From positions 1-32,280 of the forward strand of contig CAZZFA010000065.1 of assembly GCA_964653435.1 (NCBI GenBank): a DNA stretch of 32,280 nt, given 5' to 3'. The DNA is from CAZMVY01 sp964653435. Its GTDB lineage: Bacteria; Planctomycetota; Phycisphaerae; UBA1845; PWPN01. Below are positions 1 to 7,973 of the stretch, in pieces; the stretch's first letter is position 1; every line of letters begins with the position of its first letter. The notes under the pieces are model-generated. The model saw only the letters and a program-made list of their open reading frames with translations, did not search any database and had not been told where the DNA came from. Position numbers and translations under genes: made by a program.

Positions 1-27
1 CTGGGCTATTGTCAAATGTCCCTCCGG

Positions 28-167
28 GACAAGATGTTGGCGACAACACGTTGGCGACAAGGCGTGGGCGACAAGGCGTCGGCGACAAGACGTTGGCAAC
101 AAGACGTTGGCAACAAGGCGTCGGCGATAAGACGTTGGCGACAGGGCGTCGGCGACAAGGCGTTGGC
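28..167. repeat. 14-bp tandem repeat array, 10 copies
   Basis: Ten back-to-back copies of a 14-bp unit with consensus GACAAGRCGTYGGC lie here without spacers; copies differ by one to three substitutions. Because 14 is not a multiple of 3, each copy shifts frame, and similar peptides can be read in more than one frame, which argues against a protein repeat. The array is a direct minisatellite, not a CRISPR, because there are no unique spacers. Its function is unknown; copy number is likely to vary between strains. Confidence 0.9.
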
Positions 168-283
168 GTCGGTTCGAATCGCAACGGCCGTCATCCCGTG
201 GCTTCCAGAGGTGTGAGCAAGCCTGACCGTCCGATGCAAAAGTCACGAACCGTTGCCGCCGACTGCACCGGCCAAACGCAAAC

Positions 284-442
284 GCGATTCCGGCGACTGC
301 GCCGCTGCTGATCGCGACGAACCATCCCGCTACGCACTGGCGAAACCGAAAGCGATTTCGGCGACTGCGCCGCTGCTGATCGCGACGAGCCATCCCGCTG
401 CGCAGTGGCGAAACCGAAAACGGGATCTCGGCGACTGCGCCG
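284..442. repeat. 68-bp direct repeat, about 2.3 copies
   Basis: Two nearly identical 68-bp units start at 284 and 352, and a partial third starts near 420. The shared core is GGCGACTGCGCCGCTGCTGA followed by a short GCGACGA segment. The units differ by only a few substitutions. No convincing gene covers them: open frames exist on both strands, but none has a recognisable domain or a good ribosome-binding site. It is probably a non-coding intergenic repeat. Confidence 0.8.
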
Positions 443-531
443 ACACTGTTTCAACGGGCTGCCAGGCTGAGGGGGGTGGCAAACCCGCGTCGGACAAAGC
501 CAGCGGTATGCCGCGCACACAACGTCCTTTT

Positions 532-710
532 CAGCCGGCCGGCCTTTGGACGCCGCCTTCGCCTCCATGCCTGGAAGTTGACGACGGAGCATCGCTTCTG
601 CCAGCCGGCCTTGGGCCGCCGCCCTCGGCTGCGTGGCTGGAAGTTGACGACGGAGCATCGCTTCAGCCGGGCGGCCTTTGGGCGCCACCTTCAGCCGGTG
701 GAGGCACCGG
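532..710. repeat. About 66-bp imperfect direct repeat, 2.6 copies
   Basis: Units begin near 532, 602 and 664. The best conserved part is a 27-bp block (571-597 and 637-663) containing GGAAGTTGACGACGGAGCAT; the GC-rich blocks between vary in length. The minus strand reads as a low-complexity Arg/Ala-rich peptide with repeated LRRQLP. This looks like a by-product of the repeat and not a gene. Together with the two arrays to the left, it makes positions 1-710 an intergenic repeat island. Confidence 0.7.
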
Positions 711-818
711 CTCCCTCCTCTTCCACGCTTGCCGTCCAGCGGGCTTGAGCCGGGCCTGGTGAATGCCCGCCGCCCACCGTCTGCAACTACGGCCATGCGC
801 CCATCCGCCCATCAGCCG

Positions 819-848
819 TTGCCTGCCGGCGAGACGGTTTGATAGACT
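819..848 (+). promoter_or_regulatory. Putative sigma70-type promoter of sugar transferase gene
   Basis: TTGCCT (819-824) and TAGACT (843-848) are separated by 18 bp. Transcription would begin near 855. That is after the upstream ATG at 839, so it fits translation from ATG 953. This is a motif match only. Confidence 0.4.
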
Positions 849-952
849 GTTACGGAAGCACTGGTCGCCCGGTATCGGACCTGCGGTCAGGCCGGACACG
901 GGCAGGCAAACCCCGGCGCGGCGGGGCGACGTACGGATCGCGGACGTGGCAA

Positions 953-2395
953 ATGGCCAAGGCGATACGGCGCGAAAGCGTTGGTTCGTTGGTTCTGCAT
1001 CGCGTCCTCGACGTGGGCCTGAACCTCCTCGCCATCGTCCTGGCCTACACCGTCAAGGAAGCCCTTGCCGCCCGCGGATACCGCGAGCCGACCCAACCGT
1101 TGACCGCCGGCGTGATCGCCCACACGTTCGCCGCCGTCGCCGTCATCTGGCTGGGCGTCACCTCCGCGCTCGAGACGTACCGCTTCAAGCGACGGCTCTT
1201 CCCCGAGATCGTCAACCTCACGGCGGCGCTGATCCTCACGATCGCATTCTTCAACACCTACGTCTACTTCACGCGGCTCTTCGTCTTCCCGCGGCTCGGG
1301 ATGATCTTCTACGCGACGGCGGGCACCGCCCTGCTGGCGGCGTCGCGTGCGATCAAGGAATCCTGCCGACGCGCCCTGCACCGCCGCGGGTATCTCGTCA
1401 AGCGGGCGATCATCATCGGCGACGGCCCTGTGGCCGAGCGGTTGGCCCGGGCGTTTCAGACCGATCACGCCCTCGGGATGCACCTCGTGGGATTCATCCG
1501 GGAGCAAGATGCGTCGGGTTCCGGGTTCCGGGTTCCGGGTTCCGGGGATGGCGAGACGCTGGGCGGCCTGGACGCTCTCGAACGCGTCCTCGACGAGTAT
1601 GACGTCGACGAGATCATCGTCGCCCTGCCCGGCGAACAACACGCGCGGACGATGGAAATCGCCCACCGCTGCCACGACCGCGCCGTGCGGCTGCGGGTCG
1701 TGCCGGACGTTTTCGAGGCTGTGCTGGTCCGGGCAACCATCAGCGAGATCGACGACATCCCGCTGATCGGGCTCCGCGACCCGGTCATCAGCGGGCCGCA
1801 GAGCGTGGCGAAACGGCTCTTCGACATCGGCGTGGCGGCGTTCCTGCTCGTCCTGTGCTCGCCGCTGTTTCTGATCGTGCCCGTCCTGATCTGGCTGGAC
1901 AGCCGCGGCAGCGTATTCTTCGTGCAGGAACGGGCCGGCGAAAACGGGCGGCCGTTCCGTATGTACAAGTTCCGCTCGATGGTGGAGGGCGCCGAGCAGC
2001 AGTTGCCGGCGCTGATCGACCTGAGCAAGCTGAGCGAGCCCGCCTACAAGCTCAAGGACGATCCGCGGGTGACGCGGCTGGGGCGGTGGCTCCGACGGAC
2101 GAGCATCGACGAACTGCCGCAGCTCGTGAACGTTCTCAAGGGCGAGATGAGCATGGTCGGCCCGCGGCCCGAGGCAATCGACGTCGTCTCCCATTACAGG
2201 CCCTGGCACCGCAAACGGCTGGCCGTCAAGCCCGGGATCACCGGACCGATGCAGGTGGCCGGCCGAGGCGAACTGCCGCTGGATGAACGCATCCGGCTCG
2301 AGCTGATGTACATCTCCCAATACTCGCTCCTGGAGGACATCAAGTACCTGGTCAAGACGATCCCCGCCGTCTGCCGTGGCCGTGGCGCATACTGA
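953..2395 (+). CDS. Polyprenyl-phosphate sugar-1-phosphate transferase (exopolysaccharide initiating glycosyltransferase)
   Basis: This 480-residue membrane protein looks like a WbaP/WcaJ-type initiating transferase, which moves a sugar-1-phosphate from a nucleotide sugar to undecaprenyl phosphate at the inner membrane to start polysaccharide synthesis. The N-terminal third has four hydrophobic segments. A Rossmann-like middle domain (IIIGDGPVAERLA) follows, then from about residue 284 the bacterial sugar transferase domain: KRLFDIG, a membrane segment, FRMYKFRSM, RTSIDELPQL and MVGPRPE. ATG 953 is chosen because the predicted promoter lies at 819-848 and the extra residues from ATG 839 are Arg/Gly-rich and unlike the family; the ribosome-binding site is weak for either start. 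A run of 7-bp repeats (1515-1547) encodes an odd SGFRVPGSG loop in the middle domain. The specific sugar cannot be deduced. No other polysaccharide genes adjoin it. Confidence 0.9.
   Translation: MAKAIRRESVGSLVLHRVLDVGLNLLAIVLAYTVKEALAARGYREPTQPLTAGVIAHTFAAVAVIWLGVTSALETYRFKRRLFPEIVNLTAALILTIAFFNTYVYFTRLFVFPRLGMIFYATAGTALLAASRAIKESCRRALHRRGYLVKRAIIIGDGPVAERLARAFQTDHALGMHLVGFIREQDASGSGFRVPGSGDGETLGGLDALERVLDEYDVDEIIVALPGEQHARTMEIAHRCHDRAVRLRVVPDVFEAVLVRATISEIDDIPLIGLRDPVISGPQSVAKRLFDIGVAAFLLVLCSPLFLIVPVLIWLDSRGSVFFVQERAGENGRPFRMYKFRSMVEGAEQQLPALIDLSKLSEPAYKLKDDPRVTRLGRWLRRTSIDELPQLVNVLKGEMSMVGPRPEAIDVVSHYRPWHRKRLAVKPGITGPMQVAGRGELPLDERIRLELMYISQYSLLEDIKYLVKTIPAVCRGRGAY
1515..1547 (+). repeat. 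CGGGTTC heptanucleotide repeat inside the sugar transferase gene
   Basis: Four perfect copies of CGGGTTC and a partial fifth lie in the reading frame. They encode a Gly/Ser/Val/Pro loop around residue 188-198, between the middle domain's nucleotide-binding-like motif and a conserved LGGLDAL segment. Gain or loss of one unit would shift the frame. The two other frames run into TGA stops at 1600-1602 and 1764-1766, before the catalytic domain. Confidence 0.9.
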
Positions 2396-2549
2396 AGGAT
2401 GAGGCGTGGCAAGGCGGTTCCTGACCGGCGACGGGCTGCCTGCCGCACCGGGCGTCGAGGCCCGCCGCCGGGGAATATGGCGAGCCGGCGCGACAATAAC
2501 AGGGCGGCGACTCCGAAATCGAATACAGAAAAGGGGGATGCGCCGGACC

Positions 2550-2578
2550 GTGCATCGCCCGCCGTCGGACAGTAAAAT
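2550..2578 (+). promoter_or_regulatory. Putative promoter of ABC transporter cluster
   Basis: GTGCAT (2550-2555) and TAAAAT (2573-2578) are spaced 17 bp apart, placing the transcription start near 2585, about 40 nt before the GTG start of the ATPase gene. The -35 resembles the TTGCAT boxes seen upstream of other genes in the window. Confidence 0.45.
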
Positions 2579-2626
2579 GAAACAAGCGGCGTCCGGTGTG
2601 TGTAGAGGTAGTGAGGGCCGGCAGGC

Positions 2627-3556
2627 GTGATCATCGAAACGATCAACCTGACAAAGCGGTACGGCGACCTCGTTGCGCTGAACAACCTGCACCTCGCCAT
2701 CGAGGAGGGCGAGTGCTTCGGCTACATCGGGCCGAACGGGGCGGGCAAGACGACGACCATCCGCATCCTGGCCACGCTGCTGCAGCCCACGTGGGGCGAG
2801 GCCCGCGTCTGCGGTCACGTCGTCGGGTACGAGTCGCGGAAGATCCGCCCGCTGATCGGATATGTGCCGGACTTCTTCGGCGCGTACGAGGACATGGTGG
2901 TCCAGGAATACCTGGAGTTCTTTGCGTCGGCATATGGGATCACGGGCGATGCCCGGACGCGGATCGTCGGCGACGTGCTCGAGCTGACGGACCTGACGTA
3001 CAAACGGGATGCCCTGGTGGACTCCCTGTCGCGCGGGATGAAGCAGCGGCTGTCGATCGCGCGGGTCCTGCTGCACGACCCGAAGGTGCTGCTGCTGGAC
3101 GAGCCGGCGAGCGGCCTCGATCCGCGGGCGAGGATCGAGATCCGGGAACTGCTCAAGGAACTGCATCGGATGGGCAAGACGATCCTCATCAGCTCGCACA
3201 TCCTGCCCGAGCTGGCGGAGCTCTGCACCACGGTCGGCATCCTGGAGCGCGGCGAGCTGCTGTTCCACGGGCCCGTGGGCGAGATCACCCGCAAGGCGCG
3301 CGGCGGGACTCGCCTCCACGTGGTGGTGGCGTCGCAGACGTCGCTGGCCGCCTCGCTGCTGTCGCGGCTCGAAGGCGTCAAGAGCGCCGTGCCCGAGAAC
3401 GGGCGGATCACCGTCGAGCTGGCGAAGGAAACACACGACTACTCGTTTCTCGCCCGCGCGCTGCTGGATAACAACTTCCAGCTCCGCGAGATCAAGGAAG
3501 AGGAAGTGAACCTGGAAACGGCGTTTATGCGTCTGACGAAGGGGGTTGTGCAGTAG
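2627..3556 (+). CDS. ABC transporter ATP-binding protein (ABC-2 type exporter)
   Basis: This 309-residue cytoplasmic ATPase would energise the ABC-2 permease encoded at 5120-6961. Walker A is GPNGAGKTTT (residues 35-44). The signature is LSRGMKQR (134-141), Walker B is VLLLDEP (154-160), and the D-loop (SGLDP) and H-loop (ISSHILPE) follow. A C-terminal extension of about 80 residues is typical of DrrA/NatA-like exporter ATPases. The start is GTG at 2627, with GAGGG about 10 nt upstream; no in-frame ATG lies nearby. The substrate is unknown. The 300 bp that separates it from the next gene carries a dispersed repeat and strong hairpins, so cotranscription with the downstream genes is plausible but not shown. 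Confidence 0.93.
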   Translation: MIIETINLTKRYGDLVALNNLHLAIEEGECFGYIGPNGAGKTTTIRILATLLQPTWGEARVCGHVVGYESRKIRPLIGYVPDFFGAYEDMVVQEYLEFFASAYGITGDARTRIVGDVLELTDLTYKRDALVDSLSRGMKQRLSIARVLLHDPKVLLLDEPASGLDPRARIEIRELLKELHRMGKTILISSHILPELAELCTTVGILERGELLFHGPVGEITRKARGGTRLHVVVASQTSLAASLLSRLEGVKSAVPENGRITVELAKETHDYSFLARALLDNNFQLREIKEEEVNLETAFMRLTKGVVQ

Positions 3557-3573
3557 AGGCTTCCGTCGCGGCT

Positions 3574-3718
3574 CTTGCGCGCCTTGCGCGCAGCGTGCCT
3601 TGCGCATGGATCGTGCTGCGGCGGTAGGGCCACCCGTCATTCTGAGGAGCGCAGCGACGAAGAATCCGGCGGATTGACGCAGAGGAGCCGGATGCTTCGC
3701 TTCGCTCCGCATGACGGG
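3574..3718. repeat. Composite dispersed element: short CTTG tandem plus palindromic repeat (copy 1)
   Basis: The left part (3574-3613) has 2-3 units of a 16-bp CTTGCGCGC-type repeat. The right part (3633-3718) is a long imperfect palindrome opening with CCCGTCATTCTGAGGAGCGC and closing with CGCTTCGCTCCGCATGACGGG in part; the outer 8 bp, CCCGTCAT/ATGACGGG, pair perfectly. A 38-nt stretch across 3629-3666 is identical to 32239-32276, where a second copy begins in the same orientation. It resembles REP/MITE-like intergenic palindromes scattered through many bacterial chromosomes. No transposase is encoded. Confidence 0.85.
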
Positions 3719-3741
3719 CGCCGGCTCGCCCGTGTCCGGTT

Positions 3742-3780
3742 GGCGGCCGAAGGCCGTCCTGGGACGGTCCATTGGCCGCC
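3742..3780. other. Nested inverted repeat between ATPase and exported-protein genes
   Basis: GGCGGCC (3742-3748) pairs with GGCCGCC (3774-3780), and an inner CCGTCC/GGACGG pair (3754-3759 and 3762-3767) lies between them. RNA from here could fold into a stable stem and reduce read-through from the ATPase gene, or protect the mRNA. There is no T-tract, so it is not a classical intrinsic terminator. Confidence 0.45.
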
Positions 3781-3859
3781 GAAACAGCGGCCGATTGCGG
3801 CTTGCGAAACCGCCGCGTGCCGCCGCGCCGGGTTCCGACATCCTTCCGTGGAGTATTCT

Positions 3860-4912
3860 ATGACACGTTGGCTTTGGATCGCCGCCGCGTTCAGCCTCGC
3901 CGGGTTCCCGGTCGTCCGGGCACAGGATGCGCCCGCGGCCCCCGCCCCGTCGGTCGTCCAGCCGGACGAGGAAGACTACATGCGCCCGACCGAGGTCGGC
4001 GTGCGGCTCACCCCCGGCATGGCCCGGGCGATGGGCAAACTCTTCGCCAGGGAAATGCTGGGCAGCCAATACGGCGTGAACGAAGAAGGCCAGAAGAAGG
4101 CCGCCGAGAAGATCGCCCGGAACCTCATGCGGATGGCCCACAAGAGCGGCCGGGAGGGGCAGCAGTTCTTTGAGTTCGCCTTCGAGACGCTCATGGAGAA
4201 CCAGGGGCGCTTCACGCCCGCCTCGGGCAAGCGATGGGCCGAGTTGAGCCGGCCGACGCTCCCGGCAATCCGCGAGTTCCTGAACCGCACGGCCGAGGAC
4301 CTTCGCCCGCTGATCCCGCCGGACAAGCAGATGCGTTTCGCCGGCGAGATGATGAAGGCGAGCCTGGCGATCGACCTGTACGAGAAAAAGATGGAGCGAT
4401 GGGCACAGGGCAAGGTCGGCGAGCGGGAGAACCCCTTCGAGCCTGATAGCGACGAGGCGGCCACGGCGCCGGCCGATCCCAACGAGTCGCGGGAGGTCAA
4501 AGAAGCCCGTCGCCGCGCCGAGAACTCGCTGAAGTGGGACTCCACCGGCCGCTGGCAGCAATATGTGGAGGGCACGATCCAGTATTACAAGCTCGACGAG
4601 ACGCAGCGCAAGAGCGCCGAATCCATGCTGCGCGAGATGGAGGATCGCGCCAAACAGATCCAGACGGACGAGTGGAAGGCCCGGGTCCTGCTGAATCGCA
4701 CCCGGCTCAACCTCTCGTACCGCGGGATGAACCTCTGGAACACGCCGTGGATGTGGCAACTGGAGCGGGAATACGAGGACCTGCTCAAGCCGATCAGAGA
4801 CCTGACGCGGGAACTCCAGGACCGCCTGGAGACGCTCCCGACGACCGAACAGCGCAGCGCCGCCCAGGCCCGGATCGCCGAAGAACTCGCCAAGCGCGGG
4901 ATGAAGGAATGA
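3860..4912 (+). CDS. Exported helical protein of unknown function, within ABC transporter cluster
   Basis: I do not recognise the family. The 350-residue product starts with a signal peptide (MTRWLWIAAAFSLAGFPVVRA, cleavage near AQD), so it should be periplasmic or exported. The rest is strongly charged and predicted mostly helical, with an Asp/Glu/Pro-rich linker at about residues 190-215 and no cysteines. ATG 3860 is supported by GGAG at 3850-3853, 6 nt upstream; an open frame continues further upstream but covers the dispersed repeat. It lies between an ABC ATPase and an ABC-2 permease in the same orientation, so it may be an accessory or substrate-handling protein of that exporter. That role is inferred from position only. 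Confidence 0.8.
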   Translation: MTRWLWIAAAFSLAGFPVVRAQDAPAAPAPSVVQPDEEDYMRPTEVGVRLTPGMARAMGKLFAREMLGSQYGVNEEGQKKAAEKIARNLMRMAHKSGREGQQFFEFAFETLMENQGRFTPASGKRWAELSRPTLPAIREFLNRTAEDLRPLIPPDKQMRFAGEMMKASLAIDLYEKKMERWAQGKVGERENPFEPDSDEAATAPADPNESREVKEARRRAENSLKWDSTGRWQQYVEGTIQYYKLDETQRKSAESMLREMEDRAKQIQTDEWKARVLLNRTRLNLSYRGMNLWNTPWMWQLEREYEDLLKPIRDLTRELQDRLETLPTTEQRSAAQARIAEELAKRGMKE

Positions 4913-5119
4913 CGGCGCATTGCAGAATGCGGGTTCCGGATCGCGGACGGGCGGCCGGCGGCATGCCTCCCCCACGAACGGCGCAGTCGGCAGCCGGGTA
5001 AGCCCGCGGACCGGGTCCCGGCCAGGGCGACCCGGCGGAGCAGGATACAAACGGAGTAACCGGACAACCGAGCAACGGAATAACAGATCAACGGACTGAC
5101 GGATGACCGGGCCCAAACC

Positions 5120-6961
5120 GTGAACACGATTGCCAGCGAGATCGCCGTGTACCTCTGGCGCCTGCTGCCGGGCAACCCGATCCTCGTGCGCGTAGTGTCC
5201 GGCGGAAGCCGGCGCGTCCGGCACCTCTGGATTCGCAGCGCCTACCTCGGCGTGCTGCTCCTGGTGCTCCTGGTCTCGCAGCTCGGGGCCAACTGGTCGT
5301 CGAGCGGATCGCTGAACGCCCTGGCCAAGAGCGCCAGCCAGACCTTCACCTACGTCTCCTACGTCCAGCTCGCGCTCATGTGCTTCCTCGCGCCGGTGTT
5401 CACGGCCGGCGCCATCACCCAGGAGAAGGACTCCCAGACGTTCAACATCCTCCTCACCACCCCCCTGACCAACGCCCAGATCGTCTTCGGCTCGCTGATG
5501 AGCCGGCTGTTCTTCGTTCTGGTGCTGCTGCTGGCCGGGCTGCCCATCTTCTGCGTGACGATGCTCTACGGAGGCGTCACGGGCGAGGAGATCTTCCTGA
5601 GTTTCGGCATCGCCGGCTGCACGGCCGTCGCGACCGGCTCGCTCGCCATCGCCGTAAGCATGTGGAAGGTCGGAACGCGACGCACGATCTTCTCGTTCTA
5701 CATGGCCATCGCGGTGTACCTGATGCTGGTCTTCGCGCTGGGCCTGTGGCGCGGGACGTGGATTCCCGAGGCCCCGGCCACGGCGACGCAGCCGCTGGGC
5801 ATGAGCCGGCTGACGCCGTTTCATCCGTTCCTGGCGCTGATGGCGGCGACGAACATTGTGAACGTCCCGACGGCGTCCGACCTGGGCGGATACAACGTCT
5901 TCTGGCGACGGGCTCTATCGCGACCGTACAGCGCCTACATGGTCGGCACGCTCGTCCTGTCGCTGGCACTCATCTCGCTGAGCACGCTCGCCGTCCGCCG
6001 CGGGGCCCGCGAGGGCGAATCCACGCGCCTGAGCCGGCTCTTCGAGCGGTTGCGGCTCACAAGGGGCGCCGCCGGCGAACGCCGTCGCCGCCCGCGGAAC
6101 GTGTGGAAGAACCCCGTCGCCTGGCGCGAGGCGGTGACGCGGGCCTCCGCCGCCAGCCAGAGCATCATGCGATACGGGTTCGTCGTCGGCGGGCTCGCGG
6201 CGGCGATCATCCTGTTGATCTCCTACGCCTCCGGCGGCCCGCAGGGCGGCCTGACCACGGCCCAGGCTCGCGACTGGCTCAGCGCCATCGTGCTGATCGA
6301 GTTCGTGACGATGCTGCTGCTCGCGACGAACACGGCGGCGACCGCGATCACCCGCGAGCGCGAGGCGAACACGATGGAGCTGCTGCTCGCGACGCCGCTG
6401 ACGAGCCAGTACATCATCTTCGGCAAGCTCCGCGGCCTCGTGAGCTTCACGGTGCCGCTGATCGTGGTGCCGTCGATCAGCGTCGCGATGTTCGTGCTCT
6501 ACGACCTTGCCACCGGGACCGGCGCAAGGCGTCCGGTGGTCTATCCGGAGGTGGTGCTCGAACTGCCCGCGCTGATGCTCGTGTACTCGGCGTTCGCGTG
6601 CATGCTGGGCCTGCAGACGTCGCTCAAGAGCAAGCGGACGGTGCAGGCGGTCATCACGAGCGTCGGCATCCTCGTCGTGGTCGGGTTCGGCGTCGGAATG
6701 TGCGGCTTCCTGTTCACCAGTCAGGCGACCGACACGATCGGCCCGGCCGTGGCGCCGTTCACGATGGTCATCGCGATCGCCACGGCGACCAATCCCGAGC
6801 TCACCATGAACGCCACGAACGTCACGACGCTGGCCGAGGCGCGATTCTCCGCATTCGTCGGCACGATCGCGGCGGTCCTCGCCTACGGCATGATCGTGCA
6901 TCGGATGTACCGGAACCTCGTCCAGAACTTCGACATGACCATCCGCAAGCAGTCGCAATGA
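5120..6961 (+). CDS. Double-length ABC-2 type permease
   Basis: This 613-residue integral membrane protein contains two ABC-2 permease modules in one chain. Each has a hydrophobic entry helix followed by the hallmark cytoplasmic segment: AITQEKDSQTFNILLTTPLT near residue 97 and, about 310 residues later, AITREREANTMELLLATPLT. These segments are clearly homologous and contact the ATPase in the family. A charged Arg-rich linker (about residues 290-335) joins the halves. A fused dimer of this kind removes the need for two permease subunits. The start is probably GTG 5120; the ribosome-binding site is poor and an ATG-TGA mini-frame at 5102 lies just upstream. It partners the ATPase at 2627-3556. 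The substrate is unknown. Confidence 0.9.
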   Translation: MNTIASEIAVYLWRLLPGNPILVRVVSGGSRRVRHLWIRSAYLGVLLLVLLVSQLGANWSSSGSLNALAKSASQTFTYVSYVQLALMCFLAPVFTAGAITQEKDSQTFNILLTTPLTNAQIVFGSLMSRLFFVLVLLLAGLPIFCVTMLYGGVTGEEIFLSFGIAGCTAVATGSLAIAVSMWKVGTRRTIFSFYMAIAVYLMLVFALGLWRGTWIPEAPATATQPLGMSRLTPFHPFLALMAATNIVNVPTASDLGGYNVFWRRALSRPYSAYMVGTLVLSLALISLSTLAVRRGAREGESTRLSRLFERLRLTRGAAGERRRRPRNVWKNPVAWREAVTRASAASQSIMRYGFVVGGLAAAIILLISYASGGPQGGLTTAQARDWLSAIVLIEFVTMLLLATNTAATAITREREANTMELLLATPLTSQYIIFGKLRGLVSFTVPLIVVPSISVAMFVLYDLATGTGARRPVVYPEVVLELPALMLVYSAFACMLGLQTSLKSKRTVQAVITSVGILVVVGFGVGMCGFLFTSQATDTIGPAVAPFTMVIAIATATNPELTMNATNVTTLAEARFSAFVGTIAAVLAYGMIVHRMYRNLVQNFDMTIRKQSQ

Positions 6962-7029
6962 CCTGCCCCGCGTCGCCCGCGGCGGCTGTGGCCAACGGCG
7001 GGCGTCGGTGCGTTTCGCAACAATGCGGT

Positions 7030-7845
7030 TCACTCGGCCGCGGGGACCGTGAGTGTGAACGTCGTCCCCTCGCCGAGCTTGCTCTCGACGGTCAGTTCCC
7101 CCCCGTGCTCCTCGACGATATCCCTGCAGATGGTCAGGCCCAGGCCCAGACCGCGCTTGTCGGGCCTGTCGGCGTACTGCTTTGTGGAGAAGAACGGCTC
7201 GAAAATCCGCGGAAGATCCTCCTCGCGGATGCCGCATCCGCTGTCGCGGACATGAACGGCGACCCGGCCGCCCTCGACGGGCTCGGCGTCGATCGTGAGG
7301 CGGCCCCGACGTCCGAGCATCGCCTGGCGCGCGTTGAGGATCAGGTTGAGCAACACCTGCTGAATCTGATGGCCGTTGACGGCGACCTCCAGGTGCGGAT
7401 CGACCTGAATGTTCACGGCGATGTTGTCCTTGGCCAGGTCGCGGCCGAGGCAGCCGAGAGCGTCCTCGACAAGCTTCCGCAGGCCGTGGCGCGACCGGCC
7501 CGTTTCGCCGTTCTTCACCATCCCCACGATGCGATCGCACATGCCGCGGATGATCGGGATGTGTGCAAGCGTTTTCTCGAGCGCCTTTTTCATCAGCTCC
7601 ACGTCGCCCGTGTCGAGCGCCTGCCGGGCGTAGGCCATCACCGGCGTGAAGAGATTGTTGAACTCATGCGCGATCATCGCCGACATCGTTCCGATGCTCG
7701 CCAGACGCTGCGCGTGGCGAAGCTGGTCGCGCAGGGAGAGGAACTGTCGCTCCAACTGATCGATATGCGCTTGCAGGGCGCCCGCGTCGGTCGCTACACT
7801 GGGCGGAGGAATCCTCGGCGGCGTAGGTTTCGTGGGATAAGGCAT
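7030..7845 (-). CDS. Soluble sensor histidine kinase
   Basis: This 271-residue kinase has no membrane segment. A proline-rich start leads into a coiled coil (about 22-48). A HisKA dimerisation domain has the phospho-acceptor His60 in AHEFNN. The ATPase domain has the N-box (NLILNARQAM, 167-176), G1 (DSGCGI, 201-206), F-box (FEPFFSTK) and G2 (GLGLGL). All catalytic boxes are intact. The short EFNN H-box and tight domain resemble NtrB/PAS-less kinases that take their signal from a partner or a redox/ligand state. No response regulator or receiver domain is encoded in the window, so it is an orphan. It is convergent with the ABC permease gene (68 bp apart) and divergent from the 87-residue gene (128 bp apart). 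The start is ATG at the 7845 end, without a clear Shine-Dalgarno sequence. Confidence 0.92.
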   Translation of the reverse strand: MPYPTKPTPPRIPPPSVATDAGALQAHIDQLERQFLSLRDQLRHAQRLASIGTMSAMIAHEFNNLFTPVMAYARQALDTGDVELMKKALEKTLAHIPIIRGMCDRIVGMVKNGETGRSRHGLRKLVEDALGCLGRDLAKDNIAVNIQVDPHLEVAVNGHQIQQVLLNLILNARQAMLGRRGRLTIDAEPVEGGRVAVHVRDSGCGIREEDLPRIFEPFFSTKQYADRPDKRGLGLGLTICRDIVEEHGGELTVESKLGEGTTFTLTVPAAE

Positions 7846-7973
7846 AGGTTACAGCATTGCCGGGCGCCGGGGACGCGGCGAACCCGGGGACAGGCCGAAC
7901 CCGGACTCCGCCGGCTCCGCGCGGCGCAAGGCACTGTTTTTATCGGCGGCCCTGCGAAGGAAGCTGAAGTCCG

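Noticed and set aside
28..167. CRISPR array
   Set aside because: The 14-bp units are contiguous, with no unique spacers and no cas genes nearby.
191..796. Minus-strand gene with repeated LRRQLP peptides
   Set aside because: The peptide repeats simply reflect the intergenic DNA repeats; no ribosome-binding site or domain supports translation.
5047..5108. Degenerate ACGGARTAAC-type repeats upstream of the permease
   Set aside because: Three similar blocks are spaced irregularly (24 and 16 nt) and too diverged to call a tandem repeat or operator array with confidence.
887..5824. Very long minus-strand open frame (about 1645 codons)
   Set aside because: It is antisense to the sugar transferase, ABC ATPase, exported protein and permease, all of which have clear domains. 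Its translation is Arg/His/Gln/Glu-rich low-complexity text with no domain; it exists because of high GC at third positions.
6974..7004. Bidirectional terminator between the convergent permease and kinase genes
   Set aside because: CGCCCGC/GCGGGCG form a 7-bp stem, but the loop is 17 nt and there is no T-tract on either side, so the evidence is too weak for a feature.
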